This document shows, piece after piece, positions 43,040-51,903 of a stretch of 64,000 nucleotides of DNA. The position numbers were made by a program, and so were the translations under genes. The notes beneath the pieces were generated by a model. It was given only the letters and a program-made list of their open reading frames with translations, was not told the DNA's origin and made no database searches. The stretch spans positions 497,074-561,073 of the forward strand of contig NZ_LMPZ01000001.1 of NCBI RefSeq assembly GCF_001424025.1, read 5' to 3'. This DNA is from Brevundimonas sp. Leaf363. Its GTDB lineage: Bacteria; Pseudomonadota; Alphaproteobacteria; Caulobacterales; Caulobacteraceae. Position 1 is the stretch's first letter. Each line of letters starts with the position of its first letter.

Positions 43040-45997
43040 ATGACCGACGCCGCCGACCTGCCGCCCGCGCTTGAGCCCGAGATCCAGCCGGAGCCCCAGA
43101 GCGAAACTTCAGACCACGCCCTGACCCAGGACGGTCCGGCGCTGCGGCTGTGGATGATCGACGCCTCGGCCTACATCTTCCGGGCCTATCACGCCCTGCC
43201 GCCGCTGACGCGCAAGTCCGACGGCCTGCCGGTGGGCGCCGTCCAGGGCTACTGCAACATGCTGTGGAAGCTGCTGCAGGACATGAAGGGCCCGGACGGC
43301 CCGACCCATCTGGTGGCCATCTTCGACCACTCGGAGAAGACCTTCCGCAACGAGATGTACGACCAGTACAAGGCTAACCGTTCGGCCCCGCCCGAGGATC
43401 TGGTGCCGCAGTTCCCCCTGGTGCGCCAGGCGACGGCGGCGTTCGGCGTCCACTGCGTCGAGCTGCCGGGCTACGAGGCCGACGACCTGATCGCGACCTA
43501 TGCCTGCAAGGCAAGGGACGCGGGCGGCGAGGCGGTCATCGTGTCGTCCGACAAGGATCTGATGCAGCTGATCGGGCGCGGCGTGGTCATGTGGGACCCG
43601 ATGAAGGACAAGCGGCTGGCCGAGCCGGAGGTGTTCGAGAAGTTCGGCGTCGGCCCCGAGAAGATGATCGACCTGCAGGCCCTGATCGGCGACAGCGTCG
43701 ACAACGTTCCCGGCGCGCCGGGCATCGGACCCAAGACGGCGGCTCAGCTGCTGGACGAATACGGCGACCTCGACACCCTGCTGGCCCGCGCCGAGGAGAT
43801 CAAACAGCCCAAGCGCCGCGAGACGCTGATCAACTTCAAGGACCAGATTCTGCTCAGCCGCGAGCTGGTGAAGCTGACCTGCGACGCGCCGGCGCCGGAG
43901 GCCATCGACGACTTCGCCGTGCGCGATCCAGACCCGGAGGTGCTGGGCGCCTTCCTGAACGAGATGGAGTTCCGCAGCCTGGGGCGGCGCGTCGGCGACG
44001 GCAAGGCGCCGGAGAAGGAGGGCTCGGCCTTCACGCCCGCCCGCCCGCGCGTCCTGCCCACCGCCCCGGTGATGACGCCGCGCTACGGCGCCGAGATCAC
44101 CGCGCCCGCCGAGGCGCACGTGATCGACCGCGAGGCCTATGAGTGCGTGCAGACGCTGGAGGCGCTGGACGGCTGGATCGAACGGGCGCGGGCGGCGGGT
44201 GTGGTCGGCTTCGACACCGAGACGGACAAGCTGTCGGCCACCCACGCGGGCCTGTGCGGCGTGTCGCTGGCCATCGGTCCGAACGTGGCCTGCTATATCC
44301 CCCTGACGCACGAACATGCGCCCAGCAGCGGTGGCGGGGGCCTGGATTTCGGGGATGCGCCCGAGGCCCGGCCGGCGCTGGAGCAGATCGACAAGAAGAC
44401 GGCGCTGGGCCGACTGAAGACGCTGCTGGAAGACCCGGGCGTGCTGAAGGTCGGCCAGAACATCAAGTACGACCTGGCGGTCATGGCCCGGCGCGGCATC
44501 CGCGTGGCGCCGATCGAAGACACCATGCTGATCTCCTATGTGCTGGACGGCGGTCTGCACGGGCACGGCATGGACGAACTGGCCAAGCGCCACCTTGGGC
44601 ACGAGCCGATCGCCTTCAAGACGGTGGCCGGGACAGGCAAGAGCCAGAAGAGTTTCAAGCACGTCGAGCTGAAGCCGGCGACGCACTACGCCGCCGAGGA
44701 CGCGGACGTGACCCTGCGCCTGTGGAAGGTGCTGCGCCCCCGACTGTCGGCCGACCGGCTGACCACCGTCTATGAGACGCTGGAGCGCGGCATGCCCGCG
44801 GTGCTGGCGGACATGGAGCTGGAGGGCATCCGCGTCGATCCGGCGCGGCTGCGGCGGCTGTCCAGCGAGTTCGGCTTCCGCATGGCCGAACTGGAGGAGC
44901 AGGCGCACGCACTGGCGGGCCGGCCCTTCAACGTCGGCTCCCCCCGCCAGATCGGCGAGATCCTGTTCGGCGAGCTGAACATGCCGGGCGGCAAGAAGAC
45001 CGCCTCGGGCCAATGGGGCACCGAGGCCAGCGTGCTGGAAGAGCTGGCGCTGACCCACGACCTGCCGCGCGTGTTGCTGGAATGGCGGCAGCTCAGCAAG
45101 CTGAAGGGCACCTATACTGACGCCCTGATCGCGGCGATGGATGAGGCGACCGACCGGGTGCACACCAGCTATCAGCTGGCGGCGGCGACCACGGGGCGAC
45201 TGGCCTCGTCCGATCCGAACCTGCAGAACATCCCCATCCGCACCGAGACCGGCCGCCAGATCCGCCAGGCCTTCATCGCCCGCGACGGCCATGTGCTGAT
45301 CAGCGCCGACTACTCCCAGATCGAGCTGCGGTTGCTTGCCCATATCGGCGACATCCCGGAGCTGAAGCGCGCCTTCAAGGCCGGCATCGACATCCACACG
45401 GCCACGGCGTCCGAGATGTTCGGCGTGCCGGTCGACCAGATGGACCCCGAGACGCGCCGCCGGGCCAAGGCCATCAACTTCGGCATCGTCTACGGCATCT
45501 CTGCTTTCGGCCTGTCGAACCAGCTGGGCATCGACCAGTCGGAGGCCGGGGCCTACATCAAGACCTACTTCGAACGCTTCCCCGGCATTCGCGCCTATAT
45601 GGACGCGACCCGCGCCGAGGTGCGCCAGAGCGGCTTCGTCTCCACCGTCTTCGGACGCAAGATCCATATCCCCGCCATCCTGTCCAAGTCCAACGCCGAG
45701 CGTCAGTTCGGCGAGCGCGCCGCCATCAACGCCCCGATCCAGGGCGCGGCCGCCGACATCATCCGGCGCGCCATGATCCGCATGCCGGGCGCGCTGGCCG
45801 ACGCCGGGCTGACGGACGTGAAGATGCTGCTGCAGGTGCACGACGAACTGGTGTTCGAGGCGCCCGAGGGTCTGGTCGAGACCGCCATTCCGCTGATCCG
45901 CCGTGTCATGGAGACGGCGGCCGAACCGGCGGTGGCGCTGAGCGTGCCGCTGGTGGTCGAGGCCAGGGCCGCGGCCAACTGGGACGCGGCGCACTAA
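43040..45997 (+). CDS. polA: DNA polymerase I
   Basis: This three-domain enzyme of 985 residues has a 5' nuclease domain (about 35-310, beginning WMIDASAYIFRAYHALPP), a 3'-5' exonuclease (about 380-560, with GFDTETDKL giving the D-x-E pair about 390-392), and a family A polymerase (about 570-985). The polymerase motifs are A (LISADYSQIELRLLAHI), B (RRRAKAINFGIVYG) and C (LLQVHDELVFE). A non-conserved N-terminal tail of about 35 residues with Glu/Pro repeats precedes it. All three activities look intact. It fills gaps in replication and repair. An intrinsic terminator follows. Confidence 0.96.
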   Translation: MTDAADLPPALEPEIQPEPQSETSDHALTQDGPALRLWMIDASAYIFRAYHALPPLTRKSDGLPVGAVQGYCNMLWKLLQDMKGPDGPTHLVAIFDHSEKTFRNEMYDQYKANRSAPPEDLVPQFPLVRQATAAFGVHCVELPGYEADDLIATYACKARDAGGEAVIVSSDKDLMQLIGRGVVMWDPMKDKRLAEPEVFEKFGVGPEKMIDLQALIGDSVDNVPGAPGIGPKTAAQLLDEYGDLDTLLARAEEIKQPKRRETLINFKDQILLSRELVKLTCDAPAPEAIDDFAVRDPDPEVLGAFLNEMEFRSLGRRVGDGKAPEKEGSAFTPARPRVLPTAPVMTPRYGAEITAPAEAHVIDREAYECVQTLEALDGWIERARAAGVVGFDTETDKLSATHAGLCGVSLAIGPNVACYIPLTHEHAPSSGGGGLDFGDAPEARPALEQIDKKTALGRLKTLLEDPGVLKVGQNIKYDLAVMARRGIRVAPIEDTMLISYVLDGGLHGHGMDELAKRHLGHEPIAFKTVAGTGKSQKSFKHVELKPATHYAAEDADVTLRLWKVLRPRLSADRLTTVYETLERGMPAVLADMELEGIRVDPARLRRLSSEFGFRMAELEEQAHALAGRPFNVGSPRQIGEILFGELNMPGGKKTASGQWGTEASVLEELALTHDLPRVLLEWRQLSKLKGTYTDALIAAMDEATDRVHTSYQLAAATTGRLASSDPNLQNIPIRTETGRQIRQAFIARDGHVLISADYSQIELRLLAHIGDIPELKRAFKAGIDIHTATASEMFGVPVDQMDPETRRRAKAINFGIVYGISAFGLSNQLGIDQSEAGAYIKTYFERFPGIRAYMDATRAEVRQSGFVSTVFGRKIHIPAILSKSNAERQFGERAAINAPIQGAAADIIRRAMIRMPGALADAGLTDVKMLLQVHDELVFEAPEGLVETAIPLIRRVMETAAEPAVALSVPLVVEARAAANWDAAH

Positions 45998-45999
45998 AA

Positions 46000-46027
46000 A
46001 GGCCGGGCGTCGCCGCCCGGCCCTTTT
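46000..46027. terminator. Bidirectional terminator after polA
   Basis: GGCCGGGCG and CGCCCGGCC form a 9-bp stem with a 4-base loop, preceded by AAAAA and followed by CTTTT. It ends polA and the convergent gene at 46049. Confidence 0.9.
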
Positions 46028-46048
46028 GTCGTTTCAGTCTGGCGAACC

Positions 46049-46555
46049 CTATTGCAGGTTCACGTCCGCCACGCCGCCGGCGTCGGGGATGGTCTTGGTC
46101 AGGTTGGCCTTGAGGATCTCGTAGCCGAAGCCCAGGGCGCCCTTGTCGGACACCCACACCCGACCCTCGTCGGCGACGAACTTCAGCAGGGTCAGATGCG
46201 CGTCCTCCTTGCCGTCCGGATACCAGGCGGCGAGAACCGGGTTCCAGTGACGGTCGATGACGGCGCGGTCGTACTGGACCGACAGGTTGCCGTGGATGCA
46301 GGCCCACACCGACTGGTCCTTCGAGCCGTAATGGAACATGGCCGACTGACCCGAGCCGACGGCGGCGTCCTTGGCAAGGTCGGTGTCGTCGCGGGTGAAG
46401 AACCAGATCGTGCCGGTCTCCTCCTCGCGGTAAGCCGTCATAGGCTGGGCGTGATAGCCCGGCTGGTCCAGGCCCAGCATGCCGGTGTTGGACTTCTTCA
46501 GGTGATCCCAGAATTCCTTTTCCGCCTCGGCGGGGGTCAGGGTCTTGTCGGACAT
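46049..46555 (-). CDS. Pyridoxamine 5'-phosphate oxidase-like general stress protein
   Basis: The 168-residue protein is a single split-barrel flavin-binding domain: FWDHLKKSNTGMLGLDQPGYHAQPMTAYR near residues 15-43, GTIWFFTRDDTDLAKDAAVG, and WNPVLAAWYPDGKEDAHLTLLKF. These match the general-stress PPOX-like family. The active-site residues of true pyridoxamine oxidases are not conserved here, so it may bind FMN without that activity. Its upstream region carries GGAAC-N16-CATT, near the EcfG stress-sigma pattern. Confidence 0.85.
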   Translation of the reverse strand: MSDKTLTPAEAEKEFWDHLKKSNTGMLGLDQPGYHAQPMTAYREEETGTIWFFTRDDTDLAKDAAVGSGQSAMFHYGSKDQSVWACIHGNLSVQYDRAVIDRHWNPVLAAWYPDGKEDAHLTLLKFVADEGRVWVSDKGALGFGYEILKANLTKTIPDAGGVADVNLQ

Positions 46556-46600
46556 GGCGTCGTGCTCCCAGGCAATCGCATCATCAGCGTTCCGTTGGGA

Positions 46601-46625
46601 AATGTCGGGCGCGCAGGGCGGTTCC
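46601..46625 (-). promoter_or_regulatory. Possible EcfG-type promoter of the stress protein gene
   Basis: On the minus strand GGAAC, 16 bases, CATT approaches the general-stress consensus GGAAC-N16/17-CGTT. It is 46 bases before the ATG at 46555. Confidence 0.35.
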
Positions 46626-46638
46626 TTTCGCCCCGCCT

Positions 46639-46854
46639 TCAGATCTGGACCCAGGCCGGTCGCTCGGCGCCCAGCAGCGTCGCCAGGTGGATCAGCAGCA
46701 GCATCAGGATCGCTGCCCCCATCAGCATCATGAAGCGCCACGGCGCCATGCGCGGGCCCTTCAGTACGTTCAGCGGCCGCGCGCCGCGCCAGGCGGCGAA
46801 CAGAGTGAAGGCCAGGACGCCGGCGATCAGACTAAGGGTGACGGAGAGAGACAT
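46639..46854 (-). CDS. Small membrane protein
   Basis: The 71-residue protein has two membrane segments (LSVTLSLIAGVLAFTLFAAW and WRFMMLMGAAILMLLLIHLATLL) separated by a basic loop (RGARPLNVLKGPRMA). It is too short for family assignment. It is on the same strand as the stress protein, 83 nt upstream. Confidence 0.65.
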   Translation of the reverse strand: MSLSVTLSLIAGVLAFTLFAAWRGARPLNVLKGPRMAPWRFMMLMGAAILMLLLIHLATLLGAERPAWVQI

Positions 46855-46920
46855 GCCGGCCCACTTGACCTCGACATGCCCGGATCGCAAGCGCGCAGCC
46901 CGCTGATCCTTGCTTGGCGG

Positions 46921-46945
46921 TTAACCTTTACCCGCTGTTAACCAT
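46921..46945 (+). promoter_or_regulatory. TTAACC half sites before podJ (CtrA-like)
   Basis: TTAACC at 46921 and TTAACCAT at 46938 match known CtrA half-site types but are spaced by 13 bases rather than 7. They are part of the podJ upstream region. Confidence 0.4.
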
Positions 46946-47018
46946 GATCGCCCGAGATGAGGCGGTGTGAGCGAATGATTTCCACAGGATCGTTGGTCCA
47001 GCCCAACATCTAGCGGTT

Positions 47019-47033
47019 AACCACGCGTTTACA
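47019..47033 (+). promoter_or_regulatory. CtrA-like box before podJ
   Basis: TTAA, seven bases, TTTA matches the CtrA consensus TTAA-N7-TTAA with one mismatch, about 60 bases before the podJ GTG. CtrA is a master cell-cycle regulator in Caulobacterales. Confidence 0.5.
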
Positions 47034-47061
47034 CCCTGCATGTGGGCGTTTAGCGTGCGAA

Positions 47062-47093
47062 CCACGGTTCAGCCGTGGGTCGGGAGGCGAATC
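47062..47093 (+). promoter_or_regulatory. Leader hairpin, GANTC site and ribosome-binding site of podJ
   Basis: CCACGG (47062) pairs with CCGTGG (47073) in the leader. GGGAGG at 47082 is the ribosome-binding site, and GAATC at 47089 is a CcrM methylation target directly before the GTG at 47095. In Caulobacter such sites mark methylation-timed promoters. Confidence 0.5.
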
Positions 47094-47094
47094 A

Positions 47095-49917
47095 GTGAGC
47101 GCAGCCGCGCCTTGGAGCGTGAAGGGCATTGACCCGAAAGCGCGCGAGATCGCCAAGGACCTGGCTCGTCGCTCCGGCATGACGCTGGGCGAGTGGCTGA
47201 ACTCCATGATCATGGAGGACGGCGACGAAGAGGAGCTGTTCACGCCGCTCTCGCGCCGCACCCACGCCGCCGACGCCTTTGACCGCCGCGGCCGCACCCG
47301 CCGGCTGGACGACGCTTATGCAGGCGGCGGCGACGACACCCTTCAACGCGTTGCCGCCTCGGTCGAGGCGATCGCGGCGCGGCTCGAGGCGGCCGAGCGT
47401 CGATCGACCGTCGCCATCACCGGCGTCGACCAGGCCGTTTCGGGTCTGGTGCGCCAGCTGGAAGCGCGCGACACGGCGGCCGCCAAATCCGACAAGCGCA
47501 TCAGCGACATCGCCGACGAGCTGCGCGAGGGGCACCGCCGCCTGCGCAAGCTGGAACAGGAAACCGGCCCCGAGACCGCCGAGGCCTTCGGCAAGGTCGA
47601 GACCGCCGTCGGAACCCTGGCCAGCCGCCTCTACGACATCGAAGAGCGCCAGCGGACCAACATCAACGAGCTGCGCCTGCGCCTCGACGCCGCCGAAAAG
47701 GGCGCCGGGACGACCAATGCGGGCGAGGTCCTCAGCCAGGTCGGCGCGCGACTGGACGCCGCCCAGGGCCGCACCACCGACGCCCTGCGCCGGCTGGAGC
47801 AATCCTTCGCCGGCCTGGACCAGCGCCTGCGCACCGCCGAGGGCCGGATCGAGCCGGAGGGCGCCCGCGAGGCCGCCCGCTTCGAAAAGCTGGCCGAGGT
47901 GCTGTCCCGTCAGGTCGAGGCCAGCCGCACCGAAATGCTGCACCGGCTGGAGACGGCCGAGGCGGAAGGCCGGCTGGAGCGCGTCGAGCGCGCGCTGGTC
48001 AGCGTAGGCGACCAGGTCAAGGCGGCCGAGGAGCGGTCGGCGCGCGGCATCGACGCCATGGGCCGCGAGGTCCTGCGGATCGCCCAGAACCTGAACGGCC
48101 GGATGGAGCAGGTCGAGGCGAACGGCGCAGAGCGCATCGAACGTCTCGGGCAGACCCTGTCGCAGACCTTGGGCCAGACCCTGTCGCAGCAGGTCGAACG
48201 CGACATGACCCGCTACGCCCAGGTGGTGGAGCAGCGGCTGATCACGGCCGACGACCGTCACGCTCTGGCGCTGGAAAAACTGGGCGGCGAGATCACCCGC
48301 ATCTCGGACCGGCTGTCGGACCGCATCTCCCAGTCGGAACGCAAGTCGGCCCAGGCTCTGGAAGACATCGGCCGCCGCCTGGCTGAAAGCGCGGACCGCA
48401 CCGAGCAACGCTACGACCGCGCCTCGGGCGAACTGGCCGAGCGCATGCGGCTGTCCGAAGAACGCACCGCCCGCCTGCTGGCCGAGGCGCGCGAAAGCAT
48501 CGAGCAGCGTCCGGCCCGGCCCGAGCCGGCCCCCGCGCCCGTCGAGGCGCCGATCGAGGCGCCGGCGGCTCACGTCGCCTCCGAGCCAGCGCAGGCCGAA
48601 ATCATCCCGGACTTCGCCCAGCCCGACTGGCGCGCCGCCGCCTTCGCGGGCGCAGCCGAACCGGCCGCAGAGCCCGCCGACGATCTCTGGGTCGCCGATC
48701 CCGCGCCCTTCCCGAGCAGCGTGTTCGCCGCCGCCGCCGCGCCTGAGCCGGTGATCTACGCGCCCGAGCCGGCGCCTGAGCCTGAACCCGCTACGGTAGA
48801 GTCGTGGTCCGAGCCGGTTCACGCCTTCGGCGCCTTCGGCGGCGCCCGGGTGGACGACGCGCTGGAGGCGACCGCCCCAGAGGCCGCGCCCTTCGGCGCC
48901 CCCAACCTTTCGGCCCAGGCCTTCGGGTCGTCCGCCCCTACGGCCCCGACCTTCAGCGATTTCGACGCCGGCGACAGCGGCTATGCGGCCGAGACCGAGT
49001 TCGTCGATCAGAACGCCCTGCGCGCCGCCGCCGCAGCCGGCCGCGCGGCCTCGACGCGGTCGGCCATCGACGCGGCCCGCGCCGCCATGGCCGAACCGGC
49101 CGACGCTCCCGCCCCCCAGGCTGCCTTCGGCCGTTCCAAAAAGGGCGGCAAGTCCCGCCTGCAGGAACGCCTGGACCAGCAGGCCAATCGCGACGGCTCG
49201 ACCATCCGCAAGGCGCTGGTGGCCTCGGCCGTCTCGGCCGCCATCATCGGCGGCGGCTATGGCTATGTGCGGCTCAGCGACGGCGCGGGCATCCCGCTGC
49301 CGGGCGCGGACCAGCCGACCGACGCCGCGCCCATCGCGGCTCTGGCCCTGACGGCGACCGACGCCACCCCTTCGTCGTCCGAGGACGCCGCCGCCCTGTT
49401 CGCCGAGGCGGGCGAGAAGATCTCGGCCGACAAGCCGGGCGGCGTCGAGACCCTGCGCCGCGCCGCCGACATGGGCTATGCGCCGGCCCAGCTGCAACTG
49501 GCCGGCCTGTACCAGACCGGCGAGCATGGCGTCGCGACCGACACGGGCGAGAGCCGCCTGTGGGTGCGCCGCGCGGCCGAGGGCGGCGACGCCCAGGGCA
49601 TGCACGCCTACGGCATGTATCTGTTCGACGGCGTGGGCGGCGGTCGCAACCGCGCCGAGGCGCTGGACTGGCTGAAACGCGCCGCCGAGAAAGGCCTGGT
49701 CGACAGCCAGTACAACGTCGCCCGCCTGTACGAGAACGGCGACGAGGGCATCGCCAAGAACCCTTCGGAAGCCTTGAAGTGGTACACCGTCGCCGCCCGC
49801 GCCGGCGACCAGCAGGCCCAGGCGGCCGTCAATCGCCTGACCCCCGCCGCCACCGCCGAAGCCCGCCGCGCCGCCCGCAAGGCGGCCGACGCCTTCCAGG
49901 CCCAGGCGGCGGGGTGA
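47095..49917 (+). CDS. podJ: Polar organelle development protein PodJ
   Basis: The 940-residue polar scaffold starts with the conserved region PWSVKGIDPKAREIAKDLARRSGMTLGEWLNSMI, then a long coiled-coil (about 65-490, charged heptads such as RLEAAERR and RTAEGRIE), a Pro/Ala/Glu-rich disordered region (about 490-680), one membrane segment (about 703-722) and a periplasmic part with Sel1-type repeats (about 765-900; for example AAEGGDAQGMHAYGMYLFDGVGGG). This matches PodJ, which organises flagellar, pilus and holdfast pole maturation. The peptidoglycan-binding tail of longer PodJ proteins is not evident. Start is GTG 47095. Confidence 0.88.
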   Translation: MSAAAPWSVKGIDPKAREIAKDLARRSGMTLGEWLNSMIMEDGDEEELFTPLSRRTHAADAFDRRGRTRRLDDAYAGGGDDTLQRVAASVEAIAARLEAAERRSTVAITGVDQAVSGLVRQLEARDTAAAKSDKRISDIADELREGHRRLRKLEQETGPETAEAFGKVETAVGTLASRLYDIEERQRTNINELRLRLDAAEKGAGTTNAGEVLSQVGARLDAAQGRTTDALRRLEQSFAGLDQRLRTAEGRIEPEGAREAARFEKLAEVLSRQVEASRTEMLHRLETAEAEGRLERVERALVSVGDQVKAAEERSARGIDAMGREVLRIAQNLNGRMEQVEANGAERIERLGQTLSQTLGQTLSQQVERDMTRYAQVVEQRLITADDRHALALEKLGGEITRISDRLSDRISQSERKSAQALEDIGRRLAESADRTEQRYDRASGELAERMRLSEERTARLLAEARESIEQRPARPEPAPAPVEAPIEAPAAHVASEPAQAEIIPDFAQPDWRAAAFAGAAEPAAEPADDLWVADPAPFPSSVFAAAAAPEPVIYAPEPAPEPEPATVESWSEPVHAFGAFGGARVDDALEATAPEAAPFGAPNLSAQAFGSSAPTAPTFSDFDAGDSGYAAETEFVDQNALRAAAAAGRAASTRSAIDAARAAMAEPADAPAPQAAFGRSKKGGKSRLQERLDQQANRDGSTIRKALVASAVSAAIIGGGYGYVRLSDGAGIPLPGADQPTDAAPIAALALTATDATPSSSEDAAALFAEAGEKISADKPGGVETLRRAADMGYAPAQLQLAGLYQTGEHGVATDTGESRLWVRRAAEGGDAQGMHAYGMYLFDGVGGGRNRAEALDWLKRAAEKGLVDSQYNVARLYENGDEGIAKNPSEALKWYTVAARAGDQQAQAAVNRLTPAATAEARRAARKAADAFQAQAAG

Positions 49918-49929
49918 GTCTTTTGTTCC

Positions 49930-50097
49930 CCCTCTCCCAGAGGGAGAGGGCTTGAGCGCCTGAGAGCGTAGCGATCAGTCTTGCGCGAAAGGGTGAGGGG
50001 TTCGCCCTGTCCTGTTGGCCGCCCACCCCTCACCCTTTCGGCTTGGCCAATCGCCTCCGGCTCTTGGAGCCTCAAGCCCTCTCCCTCTGGGAGAGGG
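49930..50097. repeat. Palindromic repeat family A, copy 2
   Basis: It is almost identical to the copy at 15475-15640: the same outer arms with self-complementary hairpins, and the same inner pair CGAAAGGGTGAGGGG/CCCCTCACCCTTTCG. The left arm differs by one inserted or deleted base, the centre (50000-50023) is unrelated, and the right part differs at a few bases. It fills most of the gap between podJ and the TSUP gene. Confidence 0.9.
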
Positions 50098-50170
50098 AAA
50101 GCGGGTGGCGACTCCCGGCGCATCAGTCTAACTGAAGCTTCCGCTCCCGAACGCCCGAGGCCCGCGCTCC

Positions 50171-51094
50171 TTGGAGATTTATCTGCCGATCGCCGAGGTT
50201 TCGGTGAACTGGCCGCTCCTGGTTCTGCTAGGCGGGCTGGTCGGCTTCGTCTCGGGTCTGTTCGGCATCGGCGGGGGCTTCCTGATGGCGCCCGTGCTGG
50301 TCTTCATGGGCATCCCTCCGACCGTCGCCGTGGCCAGCCAGGCCAGCCACGTCGTCGCCTCCTCGACCTCGGGCGTGATCCGCTACGGCGGGCTGAAGCA
50401 GGTCGACTACCGGATGGGCGGCCTGATGGCCGTGGGCGGGGCCCTCGGCGCCCTGCTCGGAGTGGAGCTGTTCCGCTATCTGCGCCTGCTGGGCCAGGCC
50501 GACCTGTCGGTGGCGGTCAGCTACCTGATCTTCCTGGGCGCCATCGGATCCCTGATGCTGAACGAGAGCCTGAGGGAAATCCTGCGGCGCCGGCGCGGCC
50601 TGCCCGTTGTGCGCAAGGAGCGGCGACGGCCCCTGTGGCTTTACGGCCTGCCGTTCCGATACCGCTTCCCCCGCTCGGGCCTCTACATATCGGCCATTCC
50701 GCCGTTCGGCCTGGGCGTCTTCGCCGGCGTGCTGTCGGCCATTATGGGGGTGGGCGGCGGCTTCGTCCTGGTGCCCGCCATGCTCTATGTGCTGCGGATG
50801 AAGGCCAATGTCGTGGTCGGCACCAGCCTGTTCCAGATCATCATCACCACCGCCATCACCACCATCCTGCAGGCCGGGCGCAACCAGACGGTCGATATCG
50901 TGCTGGCGACCCTGCTGCTGGTCGGCGGGGTCGTCGGGGCGCAGCTGGGCGCGCGATTCTCCGGCCGGTTCCGCGCCGAGGAACTGCGCGCCGCGCTCGG
51001 CCTCATCGTGCTGCTGGTCGGGGTGCAGATGGGGCTGGGGCTGTTCGTGCGACCCAGCGACCTGTTCCTGCTGGCGCCCGGAGGCGGCGGATGA
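50171..51094 (+). CDS. TSUP family anion transporter (TauE/SafE)
   Basis: The 307-residue inner-membrane protein has about eight hydrophobic segments in two related halves. Each half carries the family motif: LFGIGGGFLMAPVLVFMGIPP near residue 33 and IMGVGGGFVLVPAMLYVL near 195. Known TSUP members export or import sulfite, sulfoacetate or related sulfur compounds. It is the first gene of an overlapping operon with a TIGR02186 protein and a DUF3429 protein. A TTG start at 50171 precedes the conserved MEIYLPIAEVSVN-type N-terminus. Confidence 0.88.
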   Translation: MEIYLPIAEVSVNWPLLVLLGGLVGFVSGLFGIGGGFLMAPVLVFMGIPPTVAVASQASHVVASSTSGVIRYGGLKQVDYRMGGLMAVGGALGALLGVELFRYLRLLGQADLSVAVSYLIFLGAIGSLMLNESLREILRRRRGLPVVRKERRRPLWLYGLPFRYRFPRSGLYISAIPPFGLGVFAGVLSAIMGVGGGFVLVPAMLYVLRMKANVVVGTSLFQIIITTAITTILQAGRNQTVDIVLATLLLVGGVVGAQLGARFSGRFRAEELRAALGLIVLLVGVQMGLGLFVRPSDLFLLAPGGGG

Positions 51095-51903
51095 TCCCCG
51101 TCCCCGCCCTGGAGACCCCGCCCGCCATCGCGGCGCCGGCGCCCGAGCGTTCGGTCGCGACAGACGCCGAGCTGCGCGTCGCCGCCGCCCTGACCGAGGC
51201 GCGCGTGCACGTCGATTCCAGCTTCCGGGGCGCCGACATCGTCCTGTACGGCGCCGTCTTCAATCCGACCGACCGGCCGGTCGACGTCGTGGTGGTGGTG
51301 CGCGGGCCCGAGGCGCCGGTGCGTCTGGTCCAGAAGGTCCAGCGCGCGGGCGTCTGGATCAACAGCCGTCCCGTCCTGTTCGAGGGCGCCCCCGGCTTCT
51401 ACATGACCGCCTCGACCCGGCCGCTCAGCGACATCGCCAACTTCGGCCAGTTGCGGCGCCTGGGCGTCGGGGTCGATCACCTGCGCATCAACGCCCCGGA
51501 CGAGCGGCGCACGGTCACCCGCTACGGCGTGCGCGACGTGGTGGTGAGCCGGCTGGGCGATGACTATCTGGACTGGCGCCGCGCCGTCATCCGGCTGAAG
51601 GAGGCGGCGGCGCTCTACGACACCGACCCGGACGGGGTGACCTTCGTGGACCGTGGCCTGTTCCGCGCCGAGGTTAAGCTGCCCGCCGTCGCGCCGACAG
51701 GGCAGTATTACGCCGAGGTCTGGCTATTCCAGGACGGGGCGCCGGCGGCGGTGTCCAACCTGACCCTGACAGTCGAGAAGATCGGCTTCGAACGCGACAT
51801 CTATGAGTTCGCCCATCGGCGGCCGTGGAGTTACGGCGTCCTGTGCGTCCTGCTGGCGGCCGCGATCGGCTACGGGGCCAGCCGCGTGTTCCGGAGAAGC
51901 TGA
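51091..51903 (+). CDS. TIGR02186 family membrane-anchored protein
   Basis: The 270-residue protein has a Pro/Ala-rich start, a beta-sandwich-like body (VHVDSSFRGADIVLYGAVFNP, VVVRGPEAPVRLVQK, AGVWINSRPVLFEGAPGFYM) and one C-terminal membrane segment (WSYGVLCVLLAAAIGYGAS), giving a periplasmic domain with a C-terminal anchor. The family occurs in alphaproteobacteria next to TSUP transporters, as here (ATGA overlap). No clear N-terminal signal is visible, so the start may be imperfect. Function is unknown. Confidence 0.78.
   Translation: MIPVPALETPPAIAAPAPERSVATDAELRVAAALTEARVHVDSSFRGADIVLYGAVFNPTDRPVDVVVVVRGPEAPVRLVQKVQRAGVWINSRPVLFEGAPGFYMTASTRPLSDIANFGQLRRLGVGVDHLRINAPDERRTVTRYGVRDVVVSRLGDDYLDWRRAVIRLKEAAALYDTDPDGVTFVDRGLFRAEVKLPAVAPTGQYYAEVWLFQDGAPAAVSNLTLTVEKIGFERDIYEFAHRRPWSYGVLCVLLAAAIGYGASRVFRRS

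Noticed and set aside
43109..45994. 961-residue minus-strand frame opposite polA
   Set aside because: It is antisense to a complete DNA polymerase I and has no recognisable domain.
47092..49605. 837-residue minus-strand frame opposite podJ
   Set aside because: It is a shadow of the GC-rich podJ codons with no motif and no ribosome-binding site.
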